Source: Thermoplasmata archaeon
GTDB lineage: Archaea; Thermoplasmatota; Penumbrarchaeia; JAEHCK01
Length of the DNA: 64,000 nucleotides
Direction: 5' to 3'
Assembly: GCA_020696345.1 (NCBI GenBank)
Contig: JAEHCK010000005.1
Location: 1-64,000, forward strand
In this document: positions 33,801 through 42,292 of the stretch, piece by piece
How positions within the stretch are numbered: the first letter of the stretch is position 1
Layout: every line of letters starts with the position of its first letter
The notes under the pieces: model-generated
The model's database searches: none
The model's input: only the letters and a program-made list of their open reading frames with translations
Told to the model about the DNA's origin: nothing
Position numbers and translations under genes: made by a program

Positions 33801-36800
33801 TCTATGGTGATGTTTTTGCCATCCCAGAGACCGTCACCATCGGTATCGACCTTAAGTGGATCTGTGGCCGCATCCTGCTTTGCATGACGAAAGCTTAATT
33901 CTCCCAACCAAGTCTTATAATCGAAACCATCCAGTAAATTATCTCCATCAGTATCGTTCGAGTTCGGGTCAGTCTGAAAACCGGAGTTACCAATTACTTC
34001 TTCACCATCCAAAAGCCCGTCATTATCCGAATCGGAAGAATTTGGGTAGGTAGGGTTGAAATCGTTATGGCCGATCAATTCACCCAGGTGATTGAATTTA
34101 CCTGAAAAGTTCGTATCAACATCAAGACCATCCCATAACCCGTCATTATCCGTATCCGAGTTATTCCATCTTGTTTGGAGCCAGGCATCTGAATTGATGA
34201 GTGAGTTGTTTTCTATAAGATCGGTAAGCCCGTCACGGTCGGTATCCACAATATCATAATCATCCGCCGGGTCCAACGGTTTGCGAAATGAGATGACCTC
34301 ATCACCGTCCCACGCACCACCACCATCAGTATCGGCTTTCAACGGGTCGGTCTCATCCCAGTCGACTACATTCCAGTTACTCTTATCCTCGTACTCGGCC
34401 AGGATTATGTCACCAACCACAATGCCGAGGTCCGGCACCTCATTTTTTATGCCCCATTGCTTCCAGGTACGAGATGATGTATTGTACCCCCAACCATCGA
34501 TCCAGCCGTCGGGTAAACCATCGCCGTCAGTGTCCCAATTGTTTGGGTTTGTCTTTGCCCTGCTTCTGCTTGCCCTTGTACGTGGGCGGGCCATAGTCAT
34601 ACCTACCATACCACCCATACCTCCCCGACCTGTTGTAACCTCTTCATTATCAGGTTTTCCATCATTATCGGTATCTACCTTTAACGGATTTGTCTTGTAC
34701 ACAAATATCTCGTCATAATCGGTTAATGTATCGCCGTCCGTATCATTCGTCGTTGGGTCGGTTTTATATTTTACCACCTCATCTTTATCATTGAGCTTGT
34801 CACCATCGGTATCGCTGTTACTGGCATTGGTTATATATCCGTCACTACCCGGAAATACTTCTTCATAATCATTGAGCCCGTCATCATCGGTATCCGGGTC
34901 CTGCCAGTCTGTGTTATATGTCTCATTTTCTTCGATATTTGTGAGCCCGTCATTGTCCGAATCGATCAGTATCAGATCATCATTCGGGTCCAGCGGATTA
35001 AAGCTTCGGTTGATCTCCATTGAATCGATGGCGCCACCACCATCCGTGTCAATCCTGTTTGGGTTTGTTTCTCCTGGCCCAGTGCCGTTATTCCAATCAT
35101 TAGGGGCTAACGAATCTATTCGTCCGTTCAAATTACGGTCTTCAAATTCACCCAAGTCCTTGATATCATTCTTATTAAAATCCATCCAGCCATCGGGGAT
35201 GCCGTCAATATCAGAATCCCAGTTATTGGGGTCAGTTGAGGTGCCGTCGGACCCATCCAATTCTTTCGAATCAGACAGCCGGTCATTATCGGTATCCGCT
35301 TTTGTGGGATTGGTGCCAATTTCCAATTCTTCCTTGTCCAAAAGAAAATCGCCGTCAGTGTCGTTGTTTGTAGGGTTCGTTTTATAGCCATACTTCGCAT
35401 CGACCTCTTCACCATCCAATAACCCGTCATTATCGGTATCATTGTTCAACGGCTCGGTGATATAACCGTCCGAACCTTCAATCACCTCTTCGCCGTCGGT
35501 AATTCCATCATAATCAGTATCCGGGTTGTTAGGATCTGTTCCATGTTCTTCTTCTTTGAGATTTGTCAAGCCATCATTATCATCATCTTTGAGAAATGTA
35601 TCATCAAATTCGTTCAACGGGTCAAAACCATTCCAGACCTCGTCACCGTCCTTTATGCCGCCATCATCGGTGTCCGGGTTGTTTGGGTCGGTCTTATAAT
35701 CTATCTCTCCATCATCATCCCAGTCCACGGTCGAGTTAGTATATACAACCTTGATCTCATAATTATCAGGTAATTTATCGAGATCGGTATCCATCATGGT
35801 CGGGTCCGTGTTATGAACATATATCTCGGCCCAATCACCCAATGTATCATTATCGGTATCCCAATCGTTTGGGTTGGTTTTATAACCATCCGCACCCTTG
35901 TATACCTCTTCACCATCCGTTATATTATCATTGTCGGTGTCACTTTCCAGAGGATTTGTATGGTAGACGTTGACTTCTTTTCCGTCGATTAAACCATCAT
36001 CATCCGAATCCGGGTCCAGCGGGTCGGTGCCGATCATTATCTCCTGTGTGTCGGTGAGGCCGTCGTTATCTGCGTCTGATGTAGAACTGTCATCACTGGG
36101 GTCTAGCGGGTTTCGCTTGGCCCAAACCTCCGTGCTGTCCCAGATGCCGCCGCCGTCCGTGTCTTGAACAAGTGGGTCCGTCTCACCAGGACCATTCCCA
36201 TTATTCCAATCGGCGGGGTCGATCGAATCAACCTTGCCATTCTTGTTCAAGTCTTCCTCGCCGTCCAATAGCCCGTCCTCATCGGTGTCGTCATTTAACG
36301 GATCGGTGGTATTACCATCTTCATTATCCAATTCCACGCCATCCGGTAATTTATCATCATCCGTATCCGGGTCAAGCGGGTCGGTGGCAGAGTTGTGAAT
36401 TTCGAAATGATCAGTTAATCCATCAAAATCAGTATCACTGAGAAGTGGGTTGGTACCAAATATGTCAACTTCTTCGCCATCCAATAACCCATCATCGTCG
36501 GTATCGTTATCCAGTGGATCTGTCTTATATATATGCACTTCAGGGCCATCTAATAGACCGTCGTCGTCACTATCCCGATCATTAATATCCGTGCCCCACA
36601 ATTTCTCTTCGGAATCTCGCAAACCATCCTCATCACTATCTTTCGGATCATCATCCGATTTAATAAGTGGATTGGAACCCGCATCGGCTTCTATTCCATC
36701 CAGCGTGCCGCCGCCATCGGTATCGCGGTTATTCGGGTCCGTTTTGAAGTCTATAGTGCCATCCTCATCCCAGTCCACTTCAGAATCGGAATAGACCGTA

Positions 36801-38806
36801 TGAACTTCCTCATAATCTGTTAATTTATCATCATCGGTGTCTTTACTTAACGGGTTTGTATGGTGAACCATTACCTCACTCCAATCACCCAACCCGTCAC
36901 CATCGGTATCCGGGTTATATGGATTGGTCCCATACTCTTTCTCTTCCCAGTTTTTCAAACCATCGTTATCTTCATCACCATCCGGATCGATCGGCCATTC
37001 AATAGTCTCGTTTATACCCGCCAGTGTACCGCCGCCATCACCACCAGTTGTTCCATTATGTGTGAACACACCCGGGTCGGCCCCGTCAGATCCAACACCG
37101 GTTCCGCCGCCATCACCAATATTATATCCCGTCACCTCGAACGGGAGCCAACCAAGGCCGTCGAATCGTACCTCGGACCAAGCATGTTTATGTCCCTCGC
37201 GTACCAGGCGGTAATACTCCGGGTCACCACCCGTGGTTGACGCGCTGGCCTCAACTAATTCACCCAATGCAAATCCGGTTACGAACCGCGCCGAGATATT
37301 GTTCAATCTACACAGGATCACAAAAGCAGATGCAAAATGTACACAGATGCCTTCTTTGTTTTCAAATAAAAATCTGTACACTGGATCTTGGCTAATACCA
37401 CTACCGCCATTACCACTATCAGAACCATCATAGTTCAGATTATACTTGTAATTGGATTTTAGATATTTTGTTATCATGGTCGCTTTTTCGAAATCATTCT
37501 CCGCATTCTCAGTTATATCTAATGCCAAAGACTGCATGGTTTTATTTAACTCCAGTATGGTTGGTACGGTTAGATATCTATGGAACTCTTGATCAACTGA
37601 CGCCACGGCATTTTCCAGCATGTTCTCCGAGTAGGTATAATCGATCATTGCGAAACTGTATCCTATCATCTTTTTTTGTATGAAAAATCCATCCTCCATA
37701 TCCATCATAACGTTGGGAACAAAGTTTGCATCGTAGGTATGTTTGGTGTTATCCACCTTTAAATTGAACATATTAGTAGTGTGTAGTGTAGTTGGCATGT
37801 AACCGTTGTATGAGCCATAAAATTGGATCGTGTATGCCCTATTTGATGATGCCAGATATTTGGTAACTTCGGGCAGTACTGTGGTCTGGTACAGGTCCAT
37901 GTTTTCAATGGATCTCGACCATCCCGAGCTATCGTATTTATCGAATGCGGTCAACCGCCAGTATTTGGGGTAGTCTGACGGAGATACTTTGAAAACCCGT
38001 TTATCCTTATCATCGTCATAAAATCGATCAATGTCCACTGATGTACTGGTAAGATCACCCCCCGTACCTTCAGGTGTTGTTGGTGATGTGCCATCTTGAT
38101 ATTCTTCAATATTTGATTTTCCATCATCGTCTTCATCGGCCAGCGGGTCGGTCACATTATAATAATCTTCCCAATCATCTGGTAGATTATCTCCATCGAG
38201 GTCTAAATTCTCCAACGGATGTCGGTCCAGGGAGTCTATTATTCCATCATTGTCAGAATCTGGGTTAGCCGGGTCAGTATCCTTTTCGTTTACCTCGTAG
38301 CCATCAGATAACCCGTCATTATCAGAATCGAAATCCAATATATTTGCCCGCCCATCACCATCCAGATCGCCGGTAGGTTTATAGAGCTCATAAAGCTGGC
38401 TATCGATCAGATTTGGATGTATCGACCTGAGCCAGTTTGGTATTCTACCTGATTCTTTTTGTTGAAGATATCTATTATTCCACCATTCAAACTCAACACC
38501 ATCTGTCAGACCGTCATCATCTGAATCAGGGTCATATCGATCTGTCTCACCCAATAAAATATCCTGCAAACCATTAATATTTGCATCTTCTTCATAGTCC
38601 AGAAGTCCATCACCATCCGAGTCGTAGCCCGGAACCACATCCATTGGCTTCGCGTCTTCGGATTTAATATGTTTTGATTCGGAAAATCCAGGTATGATCG
38701 GCTGATCATTGATGGTAACTGTCGGCAAATACTGCCAGGCTATTAATAATGCAATAATAACAATCGCAACAAAAAATAATTTACCGCGCATTTTTACACA
38801 CTTCAT
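30830..38806 (-). CDS. Giant surface protein: transglutaminase-like domain among TSP3 repeats, C-terminal DUF4129
   Basis: A 2658-residue protein. An N-terminal helix (about 8-27) is followed by a first TSP3 calcium-loop block (about 45-235). A transglutaminase-like fold covers about 430-560 with Cys488 (GICVHFASAF) and His541 (GHKHAWSEV); the third position reads WLPFEVT, Glu557 where Asp is usual. A second, very long TSP3 block (about 605-1880, DTDNDGLxDG-type loops) and several Ig-like beta domains (about 1900-2500) follow. One membrane helix (about 2520-2540) leads to a cytosolic DUF4129-like domain. The layout is the transglutaminase-DUF4129 protein of DUF58/MoxR operons with a huge calcium-binding stalk inserted. 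It is the first gene of a four-gene minus-strand operon. Confidence 0.9.
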   Translation of the reverse strand: MKCVKMRGKLFFVAIVIIALLIAWQYLPTVTINDQPIIPGFSESKHIKSEDAKPMDVVPGYDSDGDGLLDYEEDANINGLQDILLGETDRYDPDSDDDGLTDGVEFEWWNNRYLQQKESGRIPNWLRSIHPNLIDSQLYELYKPTGDLDGDGRANILDFDSDNDGLSDGYEVNEKDTDPANPDSDNDGIIDSLDRHPLENLDLDGDNLPDDWEDYYNVTDPLADEDDDGKSNIEEYQDGTSPTTPEGTGGDLTSTSVDIDRFYDDDKDKRVFKVSPSDYPKYWRLTAFDKYDSSGWSRSIENMDLYQTTVLPEVTKYLASSNRAYTIQFYGSYNGYMPTTLHTTNMFNLKVDNTKHTYDANFVPNVMMDMEDGFFIQKKMIGYSFAMIDYTYSENMLENAVASVDQEFHRYLTVPTILELNKTMQSLALDITENAENDFEKATMITKYLKSNYKYNLNYDGSDSGNGGSGISQDPVYRFLFENKEGICVHFASAFVILCRLNNISARFVTGFALGELVEASASTTGGDPEYYRLVREGHKHAWSEVRFDGLGWLPFEVTGYNIGDGGGTGVGSDGADPGVFTHNGTTGGDGGGTLAGINETIEWPIDPDGDEDNDGLKNWEEKEYGTNPYNPDTDGDGLGDWSEVMVHHTNPLSKDTDDDKLTDYEEVHTVYSDSEVDWDEDGTIDFKTDPNNRDTDGGGTLDGIEADAGSNPLIKSDDDPKDSDEDGLRDSEEKLWGTDINDRDSDDDGLLDGPEVHIYKTDPLDNDTDDDGLLDGEEVDIFGTNPLLSDTDFDGLTDHFEIHNSATDPLDPDTDDDKLPDGVELDNEDGNTTDPLNDDTDEDGLLDGEEDLNKNGKVDSIDPADWNNGNGPGETDPLVQDTDGGGIWDSTEVWAKRNPLDPSDDSSTSDADNDGLTDTQEIMIGTDPLDPDSDDDGLIDGKEVNVYHTNPLESDTDNDNITDGEEVYKGADGYKTNPNDWDTDNDTLGDWAEIYVHNTDPTMMDTDLDKLPDNYEIKVVYTNSTVDWDDDGEIDYKTDPNNPDTDDGGIKDGDEVWNGFDPLNEFDDTFLKDDDNDGLTNLKEEEHGTDPNNPDTDYDGITDGEEVIEGSDGYITEPLNNDTDNDGLLDGEEVDAKYGYKTNPTNNDTDGDFLLDKEELEIGTNPTKADTDNDRLSDSKELDGSDGTSTDPNNWDSDIDGIPDGWMDFNKNDIKDLGEFEDRNLNGRIDSLAPNDWNNGTGPGETNPNRIDTDGGGAIDSMEINRSFNPLDPNDDLILIDSDNDGLTNIEENETYNTDWQDPDTDDDGLNDYEEVFPGSDGYITNASNSDTDGDKLNDKDEVVKYKTDPTTNDTDGDTLTDYDEIFVYKTNPLKVDTDNDGKPDNEEVTTGRGGMGGMVGMTMARPRTRASRSRAKTNPNNWDTDGDGLPDGWIDGWGYNTSSRTWKQWGIKNEVPDLGIVVGDIILAEYEDKSNWNVVDWDETDPLKADTDGGGAWDGDEVISFRKPLDPADDYDIVDTDRDGLTDLIENNSLINSDAWLQTRWNNSDTDNDGLWDGLDVDTNFSGKFNHLGELIGHNDFNPTYPNSSDSDNDGLLDGEEVIGNSGFQTDPNSNDTDGDNLLDGFDYKTWLGELSFRHAKQDAATDPLKVDTDGDGLWDGKNITIDNTFHYGELDHGTNPIDADTDNDYLSDGEEIMNWHTNPLSNDTDGGSVQDGTELLFRYPPTDPLDPSDDIPMDTDSDGLFDHYENNTIYAFSSVNWDGIPGNEYRTNWKDNDTDNDGLSDGQEVLIYGTNPLHNDSDNDSIPDNVELNGLNGYVTDPLDPDTDGDGLSDGIEIGTYGTDPSLNDTDGGGVDDYTEIFIDKTLPNDPSDDGTSGLPTKETLIILHTFPINATKGKLFTVSGNVTKTEGGPIWKAPVKIYLTPFNSTDELLLAGSGYTEPDGEFEISCIIPGALHVGPNVIMAYVTSVVTPTVRYNESWSYDNPKQPDTTIHIHSDTILKFIDPRLRINEGAWLEGWANLTDVSSIPVDNASVIVYFDSAEVQVKTTDQQGRLRYSFQVEGDIGSHDLALYFSGKQYLTETLTNYTIIVRSDKTDINISIDLAEVEVNNYIWLTGNITGLNQEPITSEMSVIFDFLEFDKKLEKFFKAENGTFKVHIYISAKEFKAGDYIVYVSFPGSEVYSDDTSNSKALFIRGITSFQYPELTTYRGSAGFLLTCKLVDNQGEGLGGRLVLVKIPLRDSEEEYHTSVNGTFDIPFKAEITDRLGAVNIILTYNPDNSSKLNGNTSTIWLYIKSPITIIFEKYPLNMTRTEGYLITGRLIDDQNQSVKSELINVYLGGDENTREYFSTTSDSNGRFTISLLVPMSFPLGTNNISLATGLNDKYDIGSYTYDINVFSKPVITIRSNSTIAKGGNYIVTIILTEDNGKIPISSSILIVEIVNIDGVNKVNLITDELGYAYLEGVFPEDSDKIVIRVLYNGSSANEYYTAANAELTLKPSQEDTVDNDYYSGLMSYWYLPVGIIAIMGILLYWVRWRKRHIHEVSELLTDLMSKLETGDKTRRVIYDTYLKLLAILQKYDFIRKDSETPREFGDGIKDALPQVNSKHLDSLTSLFEEARYSKHRLGKSDRVRAVRNLRTIRNNLKVTTGQTSTA

Positions 38807-39277
38807 TCAATTTTTTTTCTTTTCGCCCCTTACCTACAAATTAAAATTTTATAAATTATTTATATATTATATACACCCTTTTTTTAAGTACCTTTTGCAT
38901 GAATATATAAGGTTAATATAAGGTTAAAATATATAATGACGTTGACATCAACAGCAGTGTATTGCAGTGTAATATCTATATTTACTGTTCTGAATAATTA
39001 ATTTGTTGTACACTTCTTTAATTGATTTATAAGTTTTTTGGTGTTTTTTATGTATTGTTTTTTATGTATTGTTTTTTATGTATTGTTTTTTATGTATGGA
39101 CATTTTGAAATCTTTTTATATAGTTAACCCATAAAGTAAGTTATGAATCTTTTGGTACAAATGTTGATAATTAGAAATTTATATGGTAAACTTAATAAAA
39201 ATTGAACAATATGGCTTAAACTTTAAATACTGAAACCATCATATATATACATATCTCATTTTTAAGAGGGTAATATT
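38807..39277. other. AT-rich divergent gap
   Basis: This 470-bp gap carries the promoter of the giant transglutaminase gene on the minus strand and of the small gene at 39278 on the plus strand. It contains the 14-bp tandem repeat at 39043-39098 and a small inverted repeat GTTGA-CA-TCAAC near 38942. No gene was seen in it. Confidence 0.5.
39043..39098 (+). repeat. 14-bp tandem repeat, four units
   Basis: The unit GTTTTTTATGTATT occurs four times in a row at 39043, 39057, 39071 and 39085, the last with one changed base. It is intergenic and AT-rich; slippage is the likely origin. Confidence 0.9.
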
Positions 39278-39454
39278 ATGGAAAATGGATATAAAAGGGT
39301 GTCGGGAAATAGCAATATCGTTTTTGAGCACCCCCTACGAGCATTAGTTATTTGCAATGAGGAAAACGATCCCGGATATTCTCCGGACATATCAATGGAT
39401 CTCGACGACAATCCTGTTTTAATGAACTGGATGTTTGTTAAGAAAAAGAAATAG
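39278..39454 (+). CDS. Small soluble protein (58 residues)
   Basis: An ATG at 39278, preceded by an AAGAGGG ribosome site 8 bp away, opens 58 codons ending at 39454. The product starts MENGYKRVSGNSNIVFEHPL, continues RALVICNEENDPGYSPDISM and ends with NWMFVKKKK. A TATA-like ATATATATAC lies near 39240. The good ribosome site, promoter and a hairpin after the stop make a real gene likely. Family unknown. Confidence 0.6.
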   Translation: MENGYKRVSGNSNIVFEHPLRALVICNEENDPGYSPDISMDLDDNPVLMNWMFVKKKK

Positions 39455-39484
39455 TAGATGTTAATCCACGATCGTATTTTTCAT

Positions 39485-39515
39485 CTTTTGATCTTTTATC
39501 TACAGATCTCAAAAG
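39485..39515 (+). terminator. Hairpin after the 58-residue gene
   Basis: CTTTTGATCT at 39485 pairs with AGATCTCAAAAG ending at 39515, with a two-base bulge and a loop of about nine bases. It lies 30 bp after the stop of the small gene. The call as a terminator is inference; the rest of 39455-39690 is AT-rich with no gene. Confidence 0.35.
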
Positions 39516-39690
39516 CACTGTGTTAAACTATAGTAGATCAAATAGTATTTTATAAACTTCTTGTTGAAAGAATAATTAGTTTAATGTAAATTATATGGTT
39601 CGGTTAGCAATTTTTTTTAATATGGAAAAGATTATCAATATAAAGTGTATTTCCCTGTTAACTTGTTAGAATTGATTGTAAAAAAAATAA

Positions 39691-39716
39691 TTACTTCTGT
39701 TTCGAAACAGGAGTAA
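39691..39716. promoter_or_regulatory. 26-bp palindromic operator candidate
   Basis: Each half is 13 bp, TTACTTCTGTTTC against GAAACAGGAGTAA, with a single mismatch; the centre TTCGAA is perfect. It abuts a TATA-like TTTAATATATAA at about 39720-39731, upstream of the coiled-coil/HhH gene at 39760. Place and symmetry fit a dimeric regulator site overlapping the promoter. Confidence 0.55.
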
Positions 39717-39759
39717 AATATTTAATATATAACGAATATCCTACGAATGGAGGCGGACT

Positions 39760-40584
39760 ATGGCCGAGAAAAATGTATCCAAAGATCAAGAGCGTTTAGC
39801 CAAACTTTGGGACGCGTATGAGGTACAGGAGAAAGAATTTGAACTTGCAATGAAAAAGATCGCAACGTTGGAAAATAAAATCGAGGAATTTTCCAGAGTA
39901 AATAATGTTCTGAAAAAGGCCGTAGAAGCTCGTGATACCGAAGTACGTGAACTCGAACTCAAAATTATCGGGTTTGAAGACGAAATCGCCAGATTTGGGC
40001 CAAAACAGAAAGAACTGGAAGAATCATACAAAAAGGAGAAGGATCGTTACACAAAGTTATTCACGATCACAGAAGAACTTGAAGAAGATCTGGCTAGAGC
40101 AAAAAGAGAACTTGAAGTTAAAGATAAGTGGTTCGAAAGAAATGTGGGTATGTTAGAAAACATCAGGGAATCCATTATCGATAGAAATGTAAGATTACAT
40201 GAGTTTGACCTAGACGGATTTTCAGAAACAGTAAAAGAAGGCAAGGGTGCAGATACAGATACGGGAGAAGTGGCTGGCGCTGCTGAATCCGATACAGGTG
40301 AGCAAAAGAAAGACGATGAAAAAATTACATTTAATACGGTTAATGTTGACATCGAAAAAAAAGAAGAAACCTACCAAATAGAAGAACCGTCAAAAACCGA
40401 GATGGTGGCAGAATTTGGCAATATCCCAAATATTGACCTAACTATTGCCGAAAAACTATATGATGCGGGTTTTACAAATATGGATAAATTGAAAAACACT
40501 ACCACCGAAGAGATAGTAAAACTCGAAGCCATCTCCCCCACATTAGCTCGCAAGATCAGTACTAGCATTTCCGAGATGCAATAA
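39760..40584 (+). CDS. Coiled-coil protein with C-terminal helix-hairpin-helix domain
   Basis: A 274-residue soluble protein. Residues about 5-130 form a long coiled coil rich in Glu, Lys and Leu. An acidic linker (about 150-205) follows. The last ~55 residues, FGNIPNIDLTIAEKLYDAGF onwards, with TTEEIVKLEAISPTLARKIS, are a helix-hairpin-helix pair like those of RadA and topoisomerases, which bind DNA non-specifically. It may bridge DNA to another structure by a rod. A GGAGGCG ribosome site precedes the ATG. A near-perfect palindrome at the promoter suggests dedicated regulation. No exact family was recognised. Confidence 0.75.
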   Translation: MAEKNVSKDQERLAKLWDAYEVQEKEFELAMKKIATLENKIEEFSRVNNVLKKAVEARDTEVRELELKIIGFEDEIARFGPKQKELEESYKKEKDRYTKLFTITEELEEDLARAKRELEVKDKWFERNVGMLENIRESIIDRNVRLHEFDLDGFSETVKEGKGADTDTGEVAGAAESDTGEQKKDDEKITFNTVNVDIEKKEETYQIEEPSKTEMVAEFGNIPNIDLTIAEKLYDAGFTNMDKLKNTTTEEIVKLEAISPTLARKISTSISEMQ

Positions 40585-40691
40585 TTTTTTCGCCATGTTG
40601 GGTTATAACTTTTGGTTATAATTTTGATATAACTGACTTCCAAAAAGCTTTTAAACAATAGGTGTATTCAGGCATTCTTAAAGTGATCATT

Positions 40692-41057
40692 ATGCGAGAG
40701 ATCAAAAAATCCGATGAAAACCTTAATATACTGATCACCCAGCTTAAAACCGCATCATGGAAACAAAAGGCACCGATATGGCGTGATATAGCCCGTCGTT
40801 TGGAAAAGTCAAACAAGAATTGGGCACAGGTAAATGTTAGTCATTTAACGAAATATGCGAAGAAGAATGAAACTATTATAATACCTGGTAAATTGCTGGG
40901 CGCAGGATATATTGACATACCTGTGACTATTGCGGCATATCAAAGTACGATGAATGCGAAAGAGAAGATCACTGATGCTGGTGGCAAGGTACTAACAATA
41001 GATGAATTATTGAAAAAAAATCCCAAGGGTACGGGAATTAGGATATTCAGTAAATAA
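40692..41057 (+). CDS. rpl18e: Ribosomal protein eL18
   Basis: A 121-residue large-subunit protein. It shows LITQLKTASWKQKAPIWRDI, RRLEKSNKNWAQVNVSHL and the C-terminal GGKVLTIDELLKKNPKGTG typical of archaeal eL18. The ATG at 40692 (MREIKKSDENL) gives the usual length; an upstream start in frame would add an unusual leader. It is the first gene of the conserved archaeal cluster eL18-uL13-uS9-rpoN, all on the plus strand here. A TATA-like CTTTTAAAC lies near 40646. Confidence 0.96.
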   Translation: MREIKKSDENLNILITQLKTASWKQKAPIWRDIARRLEKSNKNWAQVNVSHLTKYAKKNETIIIPGKLLGAGYIDIPVTIAAYQSTMNAKEKITDAGGKVLTIDELLKKNPKGTGIRIFSK

Positions 41058-41178
41058 GAAAAAACTTTTAATATCATGCTTCAACATGTAATAATTGTAT
41101 AGATAATAATTAATGACAAAATCAAAATTCAAATATAATTGAATCTATATTTATATATAACGTAAACAGGTGAAATCG

Positions 41179-41592
41179 ATGGAGGTCATAGATGCAGACG
41201 GTCTCATACTTGGCCGATTATCCAGTGTACTTGCGAAGAAGCTGTTAAATGGCGCTGAGATCGCAGTGATCAATTCTGAAAAAGCAATAATAATTGGCAA
41301 AAAGAAGATGATCTTCGCCAAGTATAAAAAGATGCGTGAGCTTTCCCATGCACGAAAAGGGCCGCATTTCCCCAGGATGCCGGATATGATCTTCAAGCGT
41401 ACGGTGCGGGGGATGATCCCATATCAAACACCCAGAGGTCGAAAAGCCATTAAAAATCTAAAGGTGTATTTAGGTGTTCCAAAAGAATTTGATGGTAAAA
41501 AACCCGAGACAGTACCTGTTGCATCGCCCGAGTCGGTACGCCAGTTCGTGCAATTGAATGATGTATCAAGGTTTCTTGGTGCAAAAGTCTAA
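41179..41592 (+). CDS. rpl13: Ribosomal protein uL13
   Basis: A 137-residue large-subunit protein: VIDADGLILGRLSSVLAKKL at the start, then MIFKRTVRGMIPYQTPRGR and LKVYLGVPKEFDG. The ATG at 41179 is chosen because an AGGTGAAA site lies just upstream; a GTG at 41170 in frame is the alternative. It is the second gene of the ribosomal cluster, 121 bp after eL18, and may also use its own promoter. Confidence 0.96.
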   Translation: MEVIDADGLILGRLSSVLAKKLLNGAEIAVINSEKAIIIGKKKMIFAKYKKMRELSHARKGPHFPRMPDMIFKRTVRGMIPYQTPRGRKAIKNLKVYLGVPKEFDGKKPETVPVASPESVRQFVQLNDVSRFLGAKV

Positions 41593-41627
41593 TTATGAAA
41601 AAAGTATGAAATGTGATATGTGATATT

Positions 41628-42032
41628 ATGGACCCAAAAATTGTCAACACCAGTAGTAAGCGTAAAACCGCTGTGGCTCGTGCCACGATCCGAAAAGGTA
41701 TAGGTAAGGTTCGGATCAACAAAAAACCGTTGGAGATCTACACACCCGAACTAGCCAGACTTAAGATCTCAGAGCCATTGGAGTTGGCGGGTCCACGCGC
41801 GAAAAAAGTCGACATCCGAATAAACGTCAGGGGTGGCGGCGTCATGGGTCAGGCCGATGCGACTAGGACCGCAATTGCCCGCGGTTTGGTGAAGTTTTTT
41901 GACGATGCTTCTCTAAAGGAATTGTTCTTAAAAAATGACCGCAGTTTATTGGTCAATGACCCGCGCAGGAAAGAACCAAAACATCAATTAGGCCGTGGTG
42001 CAAGGAAAAAACGGCAAAAATCTTACAGGTAA
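41628..42032 (+). CDS. rps9: Ribosomal protein uS9
   Basis: A 134-residue small-subunit protein. Motifs: [27 protein letters not shown]-like [20 protein letters not shown] and the basic end [11 protein letters not shown], whose last Arg reaches the P-site tRNA. The ATG at 41628 (MDPKIVNTS) gives a normal length; an in-frame ATG 15 bp upstream is less likely. It lies 35 bp after uL13 in the same operon. Confidence 0.96.
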   Translation: MDPKIVNTSSKRKTAVARATIRKGIGKVRINKKPLEIYTPELARLKISEPLELAGPRAKKVDIRINVRGGGVMGQADATRTAIARGLVKFFDDASLKELFLKNDRSLLVNDPRRKEPKHQLGRGARKKRQKSYR

Positions 42033-42058
42033 GATCAAATAAATTCAAGTCCAAGAAG

Positions 42059-42259
42059 GTGATTAATATTATAATTCCCATCCGTTGTTTCTCATGTGGA
42101 AAAGTAGTTGGCTCGATCTATGAAGAGTATAAACGCCGTACTGAAGGTGGTGAGGATTCAAAAGCAGTTCTTGACAGCCTCAAAGTTAAACGATACTGCT
42201 GCCGCCGTATGTTAATAACACACATTGATCTTATTGATGAAGTAAGCCCTTATGGTTAA
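42059..42259 (+). CDS. rpoN: RNA polymerase subunit Rpo10 (RpoN)
   Basis: A 63- to 66-residue subunit of archaeal RNA polymerase that binds zinc through CFSCGK and RYCCRRML. The annotated start is a GTG at 42059, but this lies inside the AGGTGAT ribosome site. Starting at an ATT at 42068 gives the canonical N-terminus MIIPIRCFSCGK, four bases after that site, so a rare AUU start is likely. The gene closes the ribosomal cluster, 26 bp after uS9; the usual next genes (rpoK, enolase, uS2) are absent. Confidence 0.95.
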   Translation: MINIIIPIRCFSCGKVVGSIYEEYKRRTEGGEDSKAVLDSLKVKRYCCRRMLITHIDLIDEVSPYG

Positions 42260-42292
42260 TAACTAACAACTATTCTCAACATTGATCATTAA

